DNA from: Marinobacter fonticola
GTDB lineage: Bacteria > Pseudomonadota > Gammaproteobacteria > Pseudomonadales > Oleiphilaceae
Length of the DNA: 64,000 nt
Reading direction: 5' to 3'
NCBI RefSeq assembly: GCF_008122265.1
Contig: NZ_CP043042.1
Coordinates: 806,001 to 870,000, forward strand
The position numbers were made by a program, and so were the translations under genes. How positions within the stretch are numbered: the stretch's first letter is position 1; the number at the start of each line of letters is the position of its first letter. This document shows, in pieces, positions 48,608 to 57,419 of the stretch. Below the pieces are notes generated by a model. The model did no database searches and was not told the origin of the DNA. It worked only from the letters and a program-made list of their open reading frames with translations.

Positions 48608-49069
48608 ATGTTGAGCCGCTGTACTAGTTCGACTTTGCGTAGAACCGCGGGTTTTACCCTCGTCGAACTTGTCATGGTAATCGTCCTGATCGGCGCACTA
48701 TCAGCACTAGGCATCGGCTTGTTCACAAGCCGATCCGCCTTCAGTCCTCTCCTGGCCTCCCAACAGTTGTCCTCCGCCGTTCTTCTCGCCCAACAAGCTG
48801 CATTGGCGGGCAATACAACGATGCACACGGTCATCATTTCCCAAACCGCTGACACCTTCACGTTCAATGTCGGCGGCGTTACGCAATTTCAGATTGATCG
48901 TGCAGGCACGGCGCTGACTCTGGGAGGTAACCCGCCCCCCTTTGTTGTCATGTTTAACGCTCAAGGCTTTCCAAGCAACGGCGCCCAACATCAATTCTCG
49001 TTCACGGGTGACAGTAACTATCTAGTTTGTATCAGCTCCCTTGGCGCGGTTTATCAGGGGGTGTGCTGA
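48608..49069 (+). CDS. mshC: Minor type IV prepilin MshC
   Basis: This 153-residue minor prepilin has the leader MLSRCTSSTLRRTAG cut before FTLVELVMVIVLIGALSALGIGLF; Glu5 is present. Minor pilins initiate assembly. The frame is open upstream from 48530, but ATG 48608 puts the cleavage site at the expected distance. It overlaps mshD by one base (TGATG). Confidence 0.88.
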   Translation: MLSRCTSSTLRRTAGFTLVELVMVIVLIGALSALGIGLFTSRSAFSPLLASQQLSSAVLLAQQAALAGNTTMHTVIISQTADTFTFNVGGVTQFQIDRAGTALTLGGNPPPFVVMFNAQGFPSNGAQHQFSFTGDSNYLVCISSLGAVYQGVC

Positions 49070-49566
49070 TGATTGGGCTGGATCGACGCCAATCCGGCGC
49101 AACACTGGTCGAGCTGGTCATGACCATCGTGATCATCAGCATCGCCGTGGCCGGTGTTGTGGGGGCTTTCGCCACCATCGCGGGCCGGAGCGCCGATCCG
49201 CTCAACCAGACGCGGGCGGTGGAGCTGGCTCAGCTCTACCTCGACGAAATTCTCGCGAAGAAATACGACGAGTTGACGCCCGAAGGCGGTGTGCCGCCTT
49301 ATACCGGGGGCTGTAACATTAATACCGACGAAGTCGACCGCGCTGATTTTGACGACGTGGACGACTACCACAATCTCACCGATAATCCACCCAAGAGCCC
49401 GGTTACCAACATCGCCGGTTACAGTGGTTTTCAGGTCGCGGTTTCCGTTGCATGCGCCGGTGGCGAGGTCGGGCTGGCGGCAGCCAACGCCAAACGGATA
49501 CGGGTGACCATCACGACACCCGGTGGCCCGGTCTTCGATTTTTCCGCTTACAGGGCCAACTTCTGA
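49069..49566 (+). CDS. mshD: Minor type IV prepilin MshD
   Basis: This 165-residue minor prepilin has leader MIGLDRRQSG and the mature N-terminus ATLVELVMTIVIISIAVAGVVG. Position 1 after cleavage is Ala rather than Phe, a known PilV/MshD-like variation. Glu5 is present. Two Cys (GGCN; ACAGG) may form a disulfide. Its start and stop both overlap neighbours (TGATG), so mshC-mshD-mshO are translationally coupled. Confidence 0.88.
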   Translation: MIGLDRRQSGATLVELVMTIVIISIAVAGVVGAFATIAGRSADPLNQTRAVELAQLYLDEILAKKYDELTPEGGVPPYTGGCNINTDEVDRADFDDVDDYHNLTDNPPKSPVTNIAGYSGFQVAVSVACAGGEVGLAAANAKRIRVTITTPGGPVFDFSAYRANF

Positions 49567-50378
49567 TGCGCGGCGCCCGGGGCTTTACGCTTATTGAGCT
49601 GGTTATTGTGATCGTCCTTCTGGCGATTGTGGCGACGATTTCCGTCCAGTTCGTCAGTTATTCCACCCAGGGCGCCATCGATACCGGCGCTCGCCAGCAG
49701 CGTGCGCTCGCGGGCGTCGTCATCAGCGAACAGATTACCCGCGCCCTGCGCGAAGCCTTTCCGTTATCCATTCGCACCGGGGCCGGGGGCAGTTGTATTG
49801 AATGGATGCCGATTATTGCCGCCTCGAACTATATCGATTTACCGGCCACAACGGCTGCCAGCCAGTTCAATGCCGTCGGGGCCAGCGTTAGCGGCAATAC
49901 TATCAACGGTCGTGTCGTCGTCTACGGACACGATGCCCCGGGTAACCAGCTTTATGCCGAAGCGCTGCAGAACGACGGTGTGGGTCCTATCTCCCCACCG
50001 GCGGCGGTGGGCACTATTTCGGAAAACGGAACGGCTCAGGAAACGAACTCTGTGCAGGTCACCTGGGCCGGCAATCATCGCTTCAGTAACGAATCGCCCC
50101 AGCGGCGGTTTCACGTGCTGGGAGCCCCGGAAACCCTTTGCCAGCAAGGGAACAGGATTGTCCGGGCCAACAACTACGGAATCAATGCTGCAATCAATAC
50201 CGCACCGGCAGGCGCCAATCTCGCTGCGAATATCCAGACGGGTTCCTTGGCTTTTAATTATCAGCCCGCCACCTTGCAGCGCGGCGCTATCATCGTATTC
50301 AGCTTTGCGATCGAGGATCCGCTGTCCGGCGAAACCATGGCCGTCAGTCAGGAGGTGCAGGTTCGCAATGTTCCCTGA
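49566..50378 (+). CDS. mshO: Minor type IV prepilin MshO
   Basis: This 270-residue prepilin has a very short leader (MRGARG) cleaved before FTLIELVIVIVLLAIVATISVQFV; Glu5 is present. It is larger than the others, as MshO is in the known cluster, with one Cys near GGSCIEW and another in TLCQQG. It overlaps mshP by 11 bases. Confidence 0.88.
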   Translation: MRGARGFTLIELVIVIVLLAIVATISVQFVSYSTQGAIDTGARQQRALAGVVISEQITRALREAFPLSIRTGAGGSCIEWMPIIAASNYIDLPATTAASQFNAVGASVSGNTINGRVVVYGHDAPGNQLYAEALQNDGVGPISPPAAVGTISENGTAQETNSVQVTWAGNHRFSNESPQRRFHVLGAPETLCQQGNRIVRANNYGINAAINTAPAGANLAANIQTGSLAFNYQPATLQRGAIIVFSFAIEDPLSGETMAVSQEVQVRNVP

Positions 50379-50793
50379 CACGCAACGTACCGCGCATCGC
50401 CAAGCGGGAGCTGGTCTCCCGGTCGCACTGTTCGTCATTACGGTTCTGGCCCTGATCGTGGTGGGCATGGGGCAGCTGCAGCAAAGCAGTGGCCAGGCCG
50501 TCAGCTTGCAAATCCAGTCCCAACGCGCTTTCTTTGCCGCCGAGAGCGGTGCGCAGGTGGGTGTGGCGCAGGTGCTGGCGGGCAACGCCTGTAGCGCGAT
50601 CCAGAGTCCGATTAACTTCGCGACTCCGGGTTTAAATGGCTGCGAGGCCCGGGTGGCCTGTCAATATGCGACCTTTCAGGGCGATGTCGATGGCGATGGC
50701 TCGGCTGACAGCGTGTATACGCTCAGGAGCGAAGGACGCTGCGGCACAGGCCCCGATCAGGCCATCAGAACAATCCAGGTTCGAGTCAGGTGA
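50368..50793 (+). CDS. mshP: Minor pilin-like protein MshP (PilX-like)
   Basis: This 141-residue protein has an N-terminal leader (MFPDTQRTAHRQAGAG) followed by a hydrophobic helix LPVALFVITVLALIVVG. The usual Glu5 is replaced by Ala/Leu, so it belongs to the PilX/MshP-like pilin-like group that lacks that charge. Several Cys (NACSAI, NGCEA, VACQY, EGRCG) may form disulfides in the globular part. It starts inside mshO and ends six bases before mshQ. Confidence 0.85.
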   Translation: MFPDTQRTAHRQAGAGLPVALFVITVLALIVVGMGQLQQSSGQAVSLQIQSQRAFFAAESGAQVGVAQVLAGNACSAIQSPINFATPGLNGCEARVACQYATFQGDVDGDGSADSVYTLRSEGRCGTGPDQAIRTIQVRVR

Positions 50794-50799
50794 GACTAG

Positions 50800-53700
50800 A
50801 TGTCGTATCGTCTTAGGCAGGTGCTGGGTTTGAATATCTCTTGCTTCCGATTACTGGCGCTGATGCTTGTGTTCTGTGCCACTCCCGTTGCGGCGCAATC
50901 CAATGAAGCCGTCGCCGAATGGCGCATGGACGAGCGGCAGTGGACCGGCGCTGCCGGCGAAGTTGCGGACAGCACTGGCAACGGTCATTCGGGGCGTGCG
51001 AGAACCGCTGGTGGCGCCAACTCGCTGCCGAGTACTGTGGACGCCAAGGTCTGCCGTGGCGGGCGTTTCCGGGGGCAGGGTTTCAACGATCCGTCTCGTA
51101 ATGGTGCCTATGTCGACGCGCAGCACTTTGTTGAAGTCGCTGACGCCAATGCGCTTTCGCCGTTGTCGGGTTCCGGAGGGCGCATGTCGGTTTCCGGCTG
51201 GTTTCAGATGGATTCGACAAACGACACACAGACGCTGCTGCATAAAGGCGTCGGTTCGCAGTCGCAGGAATACAATCTGTGGGTCACGGACCGGGATCTC
51301 GAGGTGACCTTCTGGAATCGCTTCGGCAGCCCATACTCACTCAGGCTTACCAACTCGAATGTGCAGGCTGACCGCTGGTATTTTTTCTGGATCCAGGCCG
51401 CCCGTTACGACAACGGCACGCTGGGTATGCAGGTGACGATGTTCGACAACAATGTGGAACTCGTCGAGTCTCAGGTGCGTTACATCGAACAGTTCTTTAG
51501 CGGCCAGGGCGGCAATTACAACACGAAGCCGTTGAATGGCCCTCTGCTCTTCGGCGGTACGCGCTACGGTACCGGCAATCCGGTCAATTTCTTCGATGGC
51601 ATGCTCGACGAGGTGCGCTTTCACGACCGCCTTTTCGGTTTTGAAGACATTCAGGAGATGGCGAATACCACTCGCGACTGTGCGAGCTCATCGCTCCAGT
51701 GCTTCAACGACGACTACAGCCAATCGAATCTGTCTGAGGATTGGGTGACATCGGTGTCGGTGGGTAATTTCACGCCTCAAGTTACCAATGGCCGGCTGCG
51801 CATGACGCAGGCCCGATCAAATCAGGCGACAGCCGCCACCTTGCAGCGGGAAATTCCGGGGGCCGAGAATCTGGTGGTCCTCGAGTTCGACTACTACGCC
51901 TATGGCGGAAACGGCGCTGACGGGCTGGCTTTCGTGCTCTCGGACGCGAACGTCACCCCGCGGCCGGGGAGCTATGGTGGCTCGCTTGGTTACGCCCAGC
52001 GAAGCAACGGCGATCCTGGCTTTGCCGGAGGGTGGATCGGCATCGGCCTCGATGAATTCGGCAACTTCTCCAATGCGACGGAGGGACGTGTTGGAGGACC
52101 CGGATTCCGACGAGACGCTATCGCCATACGAGGGGCCGCTCCCAACTATCGTTATCTTCGCGGTACGCAAACCCTGAACCCGGGTGTGGATACGCCAAAC
52201 ACCAACAATCCGTCCCCCCAGCGGTATCGAATCACCGTGGATTCGAGGCGGTCCGGAGAAGCGCTGGTCTCTGTCGAGCGTGATACGACGGGGACGGGTA
52301 ACAGTTATCAGCAACTGGTTGCTCCCTTTAACGCGCTGAACGAGCCGGGCCAGCCGGCGGTGCCGGAGAATTTCCTGTTATCTATGACGGGGTCTACGGG
52401 CGGCAGCAATAATATTCATGAGTTTGATAACTTCCAGTTGTGTGCGTTGAAGTTGAATCCCGTCGGCGCCCAGGTCGACCATTTCCGAATCTACCACGAT
52501 GGTACGGCGCTGACTTGCCAGCCTGAAGAGGAAATACTGGTTCGGGCCTGTGCCGATCCGAACTGCAACGCACTGTTCACCGACCCGGTGCAAGCGACGA
52601 TGGCGCCCTCAGGCTGGGTGGGCGGCGACACGATCAATCTGACAGACGGCGAGGCCTCGGTGGCGTTACAACGCACGACGCCCGGTACGGTGACGCTGGG
52701 CGTCACCGGTTCAGAACCTTCAACCCGACCGCAGTCCAAAACGTTATGCCAGAGTGGTGGCGGCGCACTCTCGGCCAACAACTGCAAACTTACCTTCTTT
52801 GAATCCGGTCTGGTCTACGATATACCTGACCTCGTTTCCAACGCCGCCAAAGACGGGATCAAGATACGTGCGCTCAAATCCGGGGGCGACCCCGGTAATC
52901 CAGATGATGCGTGTGTGCCTGCGTTTGAGAACGTGACTCGGAATGTGGCGTTCTGGTCGACCTATGCTAAACCGAACGCGAGTGAAGTGGCTGCCCTGAG
53001 TCAGATGACGTTGAACGGAACGACGGTGTCGAACAACGCCAGCAGCCCGACGCGGATACCGCTGGCCTTCGACGCGCAAGGCGTGGCAGAGGTTTCCGCG
53101 AACTACGTCGATGCTGGTCGGCTACAGCTTGACGCGCGTTACACGGGGTCCGCTGAGACAGGCGACGAAGGCTTGGAAATACCCGGAGCGGATCAGTTTA
53201 CGACCGTTCCGCATGGTTTTTGCGTCCAGCCCACGAGCCTGAGCGCCGTTTGCGCCGCAGGGGATAGCACCTGTGATGTTTTTGCCGCTGCCGGCGACGT
53301 GTTTCAGATGCGGGTCAAGGCCGTGAGAAAAGAGGGAGACGGAATCGACAACCTTTGCGTCAACAATGCGAAGACGCCGAACTTCCAAATTGAAGCGCTG
53401 CAACTGGGTCATCAGCTTGTTGCGCCTTCAGACGGGTTTGCGGGAAGTATTCAGGCCGGCGCGCTCTCCTTTACCAAAAGCCACGCAGGCGAGAGGGTCT
53501 TCAACCAGAGCGTTTCTGAGGTGGGCGTTTTTCGCTTCGGGATACCCGTGCAGCCTTACCTGGGAGCTTCGCTGCCTTCCGCAAACTCCGCACCGATTGG
53601 CCGCTTCATTCCTGCCGCCTTCCAGGTGGAAAAGTCGGACGGCGCTTTAAATCCAGGTTGTGGCGTTGGTGGCTTCCTTTACAGCGGGCAGCCGACGGAC

Positions 53701-54489
53701 TGGCTTGAAGTGCCCACGCTGACGATCACAGCGCGTAATACCAAGAACGGCATTACTGAGAACTACACAAAGGGCGGTTTCCAGAAGTTGATGGCCTCCG
53801 ATGTCGAGGTTGATTTTCCGGCGTCGCTGACGGTTGCCACGACGAACGCGGACGGAACTCCGAGTAACGTAACGGTCGGCCTTGCATTCGATGAGTCAGC
53901 GGGTGCTCTGAGCGTGATAAGTGACGGGGTGATGAGCTATACGTTTGCTGACCCTGACAACTTGCTGACCTTCACCAAAAACGATAATTCGCGTATCAAT
54001 CCTTATACACCGCATATCAAGCTGCCGGTGACAAGTATCGAGGATAGTGACGAGGTGGCTGCGAGCGCGCTACCGGAACTCGCGCCGGAAGCGGCTTTTG
54101 ATGTGCGTTATGGGCGCCTGAGGATGGAAAACGTATTCGGCCCGGAAACGGCAACTGAGCTGAAAATGTTCTCGTACGTCGAGCAATGGCAAGGCGGGCG
54201 GTTCGTCACGAATCAAAAAGATAACTGCCTGGCGCCGAATATGTCACAACTAGCCAACACCGCGAACCACCACAATATGCAGTCAACATCCGCCGCCGTG
54301 GCAAACGGGGTGTTGGGGCCGCTCCTGCTAAAGCCAACGGGACGCGGAACGGACACCTTGAGCTGGGACGCTCCGGCCTGGCTGGAATATGACTGGGATG
54401 GCGATGGCAGCCAGGACGATCCGTCAGCCACCGCCACCTTCGGCGTCTATCGAGGCCATGACCGCGTGATTTATTGGCGGGAACTCTGA
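50800..54489 (+). CDS. mshQ: MSHA-associated secreted lectin-like protein MshQ
   Basis: This 1,229-residue exported protein has a signal peptide (residues 1-33, ending PVAAQ). Residues about 40-290 form a LamG-type beta-sandwich (AEWRMDERQWTG...YNLWVTDRDLEVTFWNR...GMLDEVRFHDRLFG). Residues about 300-550 resemble an L-type lectin (ADGLAFVLSD, GWIGIGLDEFGNF). Residues about 555-1229 match the MshQ/DUF6701 region, rich in Cys pairs (CQPEEEI, CADPNC, CKLTF). It is the last gene of the cluster and is probably the tip or surface adhesive component of the MSHA pilus. The ligand is unknown. Confidence 0.88.
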   Translation: MSYRLRQVLGLNISCFRLLALMLVFCATPVAAQSNEAVAEWRMDERQWTGAAGEVADSTGNGHSGRARTAGGANSLPSTVDAKVCRGGRFRGQGFNDPSRNGAYVDAQHFVEVADANALSPLSGSGGRMSVSGWFQMDSTNDTQTLLHKGVGSQSQEYNLWVTDRDLEVTFWNRFGSPYSLRLTNSNVQADRWYFFWIQAARYDNGTLGMQVTMFDNNVELVESQVRYIEQFFSGQGGNYNTKPLNGPLLFGGTRYGTGNPVNFFDGMLDEVRFHDRLFGFEDIQEMANTTRDCASSSLQCFNDDYSQSNLSEDWVTSVSVGNFTPQVTNGRLRMTQARSNQATAATLQREIPGAENLVVLEFDYYAYGGNGADGLAFVLSDANVTPRPGSYGGSLGYAQRSNGDPGFAGGWIGIGLDEFGNFSNATEGRVGGPGFRRDAIAIRGAAPNYRYLRGTQTLNPGVDTPNTNNPSPQRYRITVDSRRSGEALVSVERDTTGTGNSYQQLVAPFNALNEPGQPAVPENFLLSMTGSTGGSNNIHEFDNFQLCALKLNPVGAQVDHFRIYHDGTALTCQPEEEILVRACADPNCNALFTDPVQATMAPSGWVGGDTINLTDGEASVALQRTTPGTVTLGVTGSEPSTRPQSKTLCQSGGGALSANNCKLTFFESGLVYDIPDLVSNAAKDGIKIRALKSGGDPGNPDDACVPAFENVTRNVAFWSTYAKPNASEVAALSQMTLNGTTVSNNASSPTRIPLAFDAQGVAEVSANYVDAGRLQLDARYTGSAETGDEGLEIPGADQFTTVPHGFCVQPTSLSAVCAAGDSTCDVFAAAGDVFQMRVKAVRKEGDGIDNLCVNNAKTPNFQIEALQLGHQLVAPSDGFAGSIQAGALSFTKSHAGERVFNQSVSEVGVFRFGIPVQPYLGASLPSANSAPIGRFIPAAFQVEKSDGALNPGCGVGGFLYSGQPTDWLEVPTLTITARNTKNGITENYTKGGFQKLMASDVEVDFPASLTVATTNADGTPSNVTVGLAFDESAGALSVISDGVMSYTFADPDNLLTFTKNDNSRINPYTPHIKLPVTSIEDSDEVAASALPELAPEAAFDVRYGRLRMENVFGPETATELKMFSYVEQWQGGRFVTNQKDNCLAPNMSQLANTANHHNMQSTSAAVANGVLGPLLLKPTGRGTDTLSWDAPAWLEYDWDGDGSQDDPSATATFGVYRGHDRVIYWREL

Positions 54490-54546
54490 TTAACTAATAG
54501 TCTTCGGCGCGCCTCGAAGCCGAAGCCCGCTGCACGGCGCCCCATT

Positions 54547-55980
54547 TCAATCGTCGTCATCGTCCGACGGTCCCTCCGCCATCCCCAGCTCTTTGATCTT
54601 CCGGGTTAGCGTATTACGCCCCCAGCCCAATAGGATGGCAGCATCCCGGCGACGGCCGCCAGTATGCTTGAGGGCGGTTTCGATCATCATCTGCTCGAAT
54701 TCCGGCACGGCGACATCCAGGATGCCTTGCTTGCCGCGTTTGAGCTCCTGCTCGGCCCAGGCCCGCAGTCCTTCCTGCCAGGTTTGGCCGGTGGGTGGGG
54801 TGTCCGCCTGTTCGAGCAATTCGGGCGGCAGGTCGCTGACGTGAATTTCACGGCCACTGGCCATGACGGTGAGCCAGCGGCAGGTGTTTTCCAGCTGGCG
54901 GACGTTGCCCGGCCAGGGCAGGGTGGTGAGGTATTCTTCGGCTTCCGGGCGTAGCAGCTTGGGCTCGACCGAAAGCTCCAACGCGGCGCGCTTGAGGAAG
55001 TGCCCCATCAGGCGCGGAATGTCTTCGCGGCGCTCGGACAGGCGTGGCAGGTGCACACGAATGACATTCAGCCGGTGAAACAGGTCTTCCCTGAACGTGC
55101 CGGCTTGAACCAGCTTTTCCAGATTCTGATGCGTCGCGGCGATGATGCGGACATCCACCTTGATGGGCGTGGTGCCGCCGACCCGGTAGAACTCGCCGTC
55201 CGCCAGCACGCGCAGCAGCCGGGTCTGGGTGTCTGCCGGCATGTCGCCGATTTCGTCGAGGAACAGCGTGCCACCGTTGGATTGTTCGAAACGGCCTTGG
55301 CGAGCCGCTGCGGCACCGGTGAAGGCCCCTTTCTCGTGGCCGAAAAGCTCGGATTCGATCAGGTCCTTGGGTATGGCCGCCATGTTCAGCGCGATGAACG
55401 GGTGCTTGGCGCGCGGACTGTGATTGTGCAGCGCCTGGGCCACCAGCTCCTTGCCGGTACCGCTCTCGCCATTGATCAACACCGTGATATTGGAGTGGGA
55501 GAGGCGGCCAATGGCACGGAAGACTTCCTGCATCGCCGGTGCCTCACCGATGATTTCGGTGTGGCGGTTTGGCGGCTCTACCTGTGGCTCGGCGGTTGCC
55601 CGGCGTTCGCGACCATGGTCCACGGCGCGCTTGACCAGAGCTACCGCATCGTCGACGTCGAACGGCTTGGGCAGGTATTCGAAAGCCCCGGACTGGTAGC
55701 TGGCGACGGCGCTCTCCAGGTCGGAATGGGCGGTTATGATGATCACCGGAATATCCGGGTGCTCGTGCACGATCTGCGAGAGCAGGGCGATGCCATCGAT
55801 GCCGGGCATACGGATATCGCTAATGATGGCATCGGGCTGCTCTCGTTCGAGGCGCATCATGATGCCCTCGCCGTTCTCAAAAGCCCGCGGCTGCATGCTG
55901 GCCTGAGATAGGGCCCGCTCCAGGACCCAACGAATACTCCGATCATCGTCAATTATCCAGACGTTAGCCGATTGGCTCAT
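54547..55980 (-). CDS. ntrC: Nitrogen regulation response regulator NtrC
   Basis: This 477-residue sigma54 activator has a receiver domain (phospho-acceptor Asp55 in SDIRMPG, with acidic Asp11-Asp13), a central AAA+ domain (Walker A GESGTGKE, sigma54-contact loop GAFTGA, DEIGDMP) and a C-terminal Fis-type helix-turn-helix (GRRRDAAILLGWGRNTLTRK). ATG 55980 overlaps the ntrB stop by four bases (ATGA). A further 20 codons upstream are in frame but lie within ntrB. It activates glnA and other nitrogen genes when phosphorylated by NtrB. Confidence 0.97.
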   Translation of the reverse strand: MSQSANVWIIDDDRSIRWVLERALSQASMQPRAFENGEGIMMRLEREQPDAIISDIRMPGIDGIALLSQIVHEHPDIPVIIITAHSDLESAVASYQSGAFEYLPKPFDVDDAVALVKRAVDHGRERRATAEPQVEPPNRHTEIIGEAPAMQEVFRAIGRLSHSNITVLINGESGTGKELVAQALHNHSPRAKHPFIALNMAAIPKDLIESELFGHEKGAFTGAAAARQGRFEQSNGGTLFLDEIGDMPADTQTRLLRVLADGEFYRVGGTTPIKVDVRIIAATHQNLEKLVQAGTFREDLFHRLNVIRVHLPRLSERREDIPRLMGHFLKRAALELSVEPKLLRPEAEEYLTTLPWPGNVRQLENTCRWLTVMASGREIHVSDLPPELLEQADTPPTGQTWQEGLRAWAEQELKRGKQGILDVAVPEFEQMMIETALKHTGGRRRDAAILLGWGRNTLTRKIKELGMAEGPSDDDDD

Positions 55981-57047
55981 GCTTTCAGCTCCAGAGGCAG
56001 GAAAATGATGAAATCGGTGCAGCCGGGCGAGCTCTCGCATTCGACGAGTCCCTGGTGTTGACCGATGATGCTTTGCGTAATCGATAGACCCAGGCCCGTG
56101 CCGTTGGCCCGGCCACTGATCATGGGATAGAAGATGTTCTGCAACAGGTCAGGTGGAATGCCGGGCCCGTTGTCTTCGATATCGACACGGCAGACCAGCC
56201 GGTAGCGGCGGTGGCCGATGGTGAACTGGCGCAGTGCCCGGGTCCGGAAGACGATGCACGGCTGCCGGTCGGACGGGTGATCGGCGGCGGCTTCCATGGC
56301 GTTGCGGGCCACGTTGAGGAAGGCCTGAATCAGTTGCTCCTTGTCGCCCTGGAACTCCGGCAGGCTGGGGTCGTAGTCCCGCTCCAGCCGCACCCGGCCC
56401 TTGCTTTCCGCTTCCAGCAGTGTGCGCACCCGCTCCAGCACTTCGTGAATGTTGGTGTCGTTGAATTGCGGGGCTTTATTGGGCCCCAGCATGCGATCTA
56501 CCAGGCTGCGTAGACGATCGGCCTCGTCGATGATAACCCGCGTGTATTCCTTCTGATTTTCGTCGGTCAGTTCGCGATCCAGCAATTGCGCGGCGCCGCG
56601 AATGCCGCCTAGGGGATTCTTGATCTCGTGCGCCATACCACGGACGAGAATGCGGGTGGTTTCCTGCTGGCTCAGCATGTCTTCTTCGCGGGTGATGCGC
56701 AGCAGGCGATCCCGGGGTTGGAGTTCCAGTAACAACTCGGCGGAATCCGCACCAATTTGGGACACGGAATAATCCACCGTAAATCGCGAACCGGACAACA
56801 GGGTGAACTCGGCTTCCCGCTTGGTAAATGGCTGTCCGGTCCTGGCGGCCGCGTGCAGCGTCTCGAAAGCTTCGGCCGAGTCGGTAAACAGGCTGGCCAG
56901 ATTGGTGCCCGCGATGCGCGTTCCGCTGGCTTCCAGCAGATATTCCGCTGCCGCATTGATGTACTGAATGGTCAGATCGCTATTCAGAACCAATGTTGCC
57001 GTCGTCAGATTATCCAGGATTTGTCTGTAGACAATATTTTTAGACAT
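55977..57047 (-). CDS. ntrB: Nitrogen regulation sensor kinase NtrB
   Basis: This 356-residue soluble histidine kinase has a PAS domain (residues 5-110), the H-box with His140 (RGMAHEIKNPLGGIRG), an N-box (NVARNAMEAA), and G boxes DNGPGIP and GTGLGLSI. It phosphorylates NtrC in response to PII signalling. The start MSKNIVYRQILDNL follows GAGGGG. A sigma54-type promoter lies 28-43 bases upstream and an NtrC palindrome about 190 bases upstream, so autoregulation is likely. Confidence 0.97.
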   Translation of the reverse strand: MSKNIVYRQILDNLTTATLVLNSDLTIQYINAAAEYLLEASGTRIAGTNLASLFTDSAEAFETLHAAARTGQPFTKREAEFTLLSGSRFTVDYSVSQIGADSAELLLELQPRDRLLRITREEDMLSQQETTRILVRGMAHEIKNPLGGIRGAAQLLDRELTDENQKEYTRVIIDEADRLRSLVDRMLGPNKAPQFNDTNIHEVLERVRTLLEAESKGRVRLERDYDPSLPEFQGDKEQLIQAFLNVARNAMEAAADHPSDRQPCIVFRTRALRQFTIGHRRYRLVCRVDIEDNGPGIPPDLLQNIFYPMISGRANGTGLGLSITQSIIGQHQGLVECESSPGCTDFIIFLPLELKA

Positions 57048-57074
57048 GATGCCCCTCGCATTCGATGCGGTATC

Positions 57075-57090
57075 TGCAAAAAGCGAACCA
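57075..57090 (-). promoter_or_regulatory. Predicted sigma54 promoter of ntrBC
   Basis: On the - strand TGGTTCGCTTTTTGCA has the -24 GG (57089-57088) and -12 GC (57077-57076) exactly ten bases apart and the TTGCA core. It agrees with the TGGCACG-N4-TTGCA consensus except for TT in place of CA. Transcription would start near 57064, giving a leader of about 17 bases before ntrB. Confidence 0.6.
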
Positions 57091-57239
57091 GTTGTGGGGC
57101 ACGCCTCATGAACTGCGCGTATCGGGTGACAATCAAAAGCTGAACGGTCTGTAGTATGGCTCCCCGGTTTGGGGCGCTTTTACTACAACAGCGAAAATAC
57201 GCTTCGATGTTGTTCGGATGGTAGAGGCTTTTTGATGTG

Positions 57240-57260
57240 AGCGCACCATGTTGGTGCGCT
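57240..57260. promoter_or_regulatory. NtrC-binding palindrome upstream of ntrBC
   Basis: AGCGCACC, five bases, GGTGCGCT is a perfect interrupted palindrome containing the NtrC half-site GCACC/GGTGC. It lies about 150 bases upstream of the predicted -24/-12 promoter of ntrB, a normal enhancer distance. Together they suggest NtrC autoregulates ntrBC. Confidence 0.65.
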
Positions 57261-57419
57261 TGGTGGCCGTGGGCACTTGAATGGCTCACGGCAGCCCGGT
57301 GGGCTGCTCCGAAGCTTCAGCTTCTAAGGTGCCGAGGTGCCTGCGGTTTTCGCTCACATAGCGCTTTTGCGGCACCTTCTCTTCGGCTGGGGCACGGGGC
57401 GGGGGTAAAGGGGGCAGGG
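57261..57419. repeat. Hairpin-rich gap between the DUF4124 gene and ntrB
   Basis: Besides the NtrC site this gap has a strong hairpin GCAGCCC GGT GGGCTGC (57291-57307). It also has a larger imperfect hairpin with arms AGGTGCC and GGCACCT (57327-57377 region) and an inner CGCT/AGCG pair. No T-run follows on either strand. They may stop or protect the DUF4124 transcript; no gene was seen. Confidence 0.45.
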
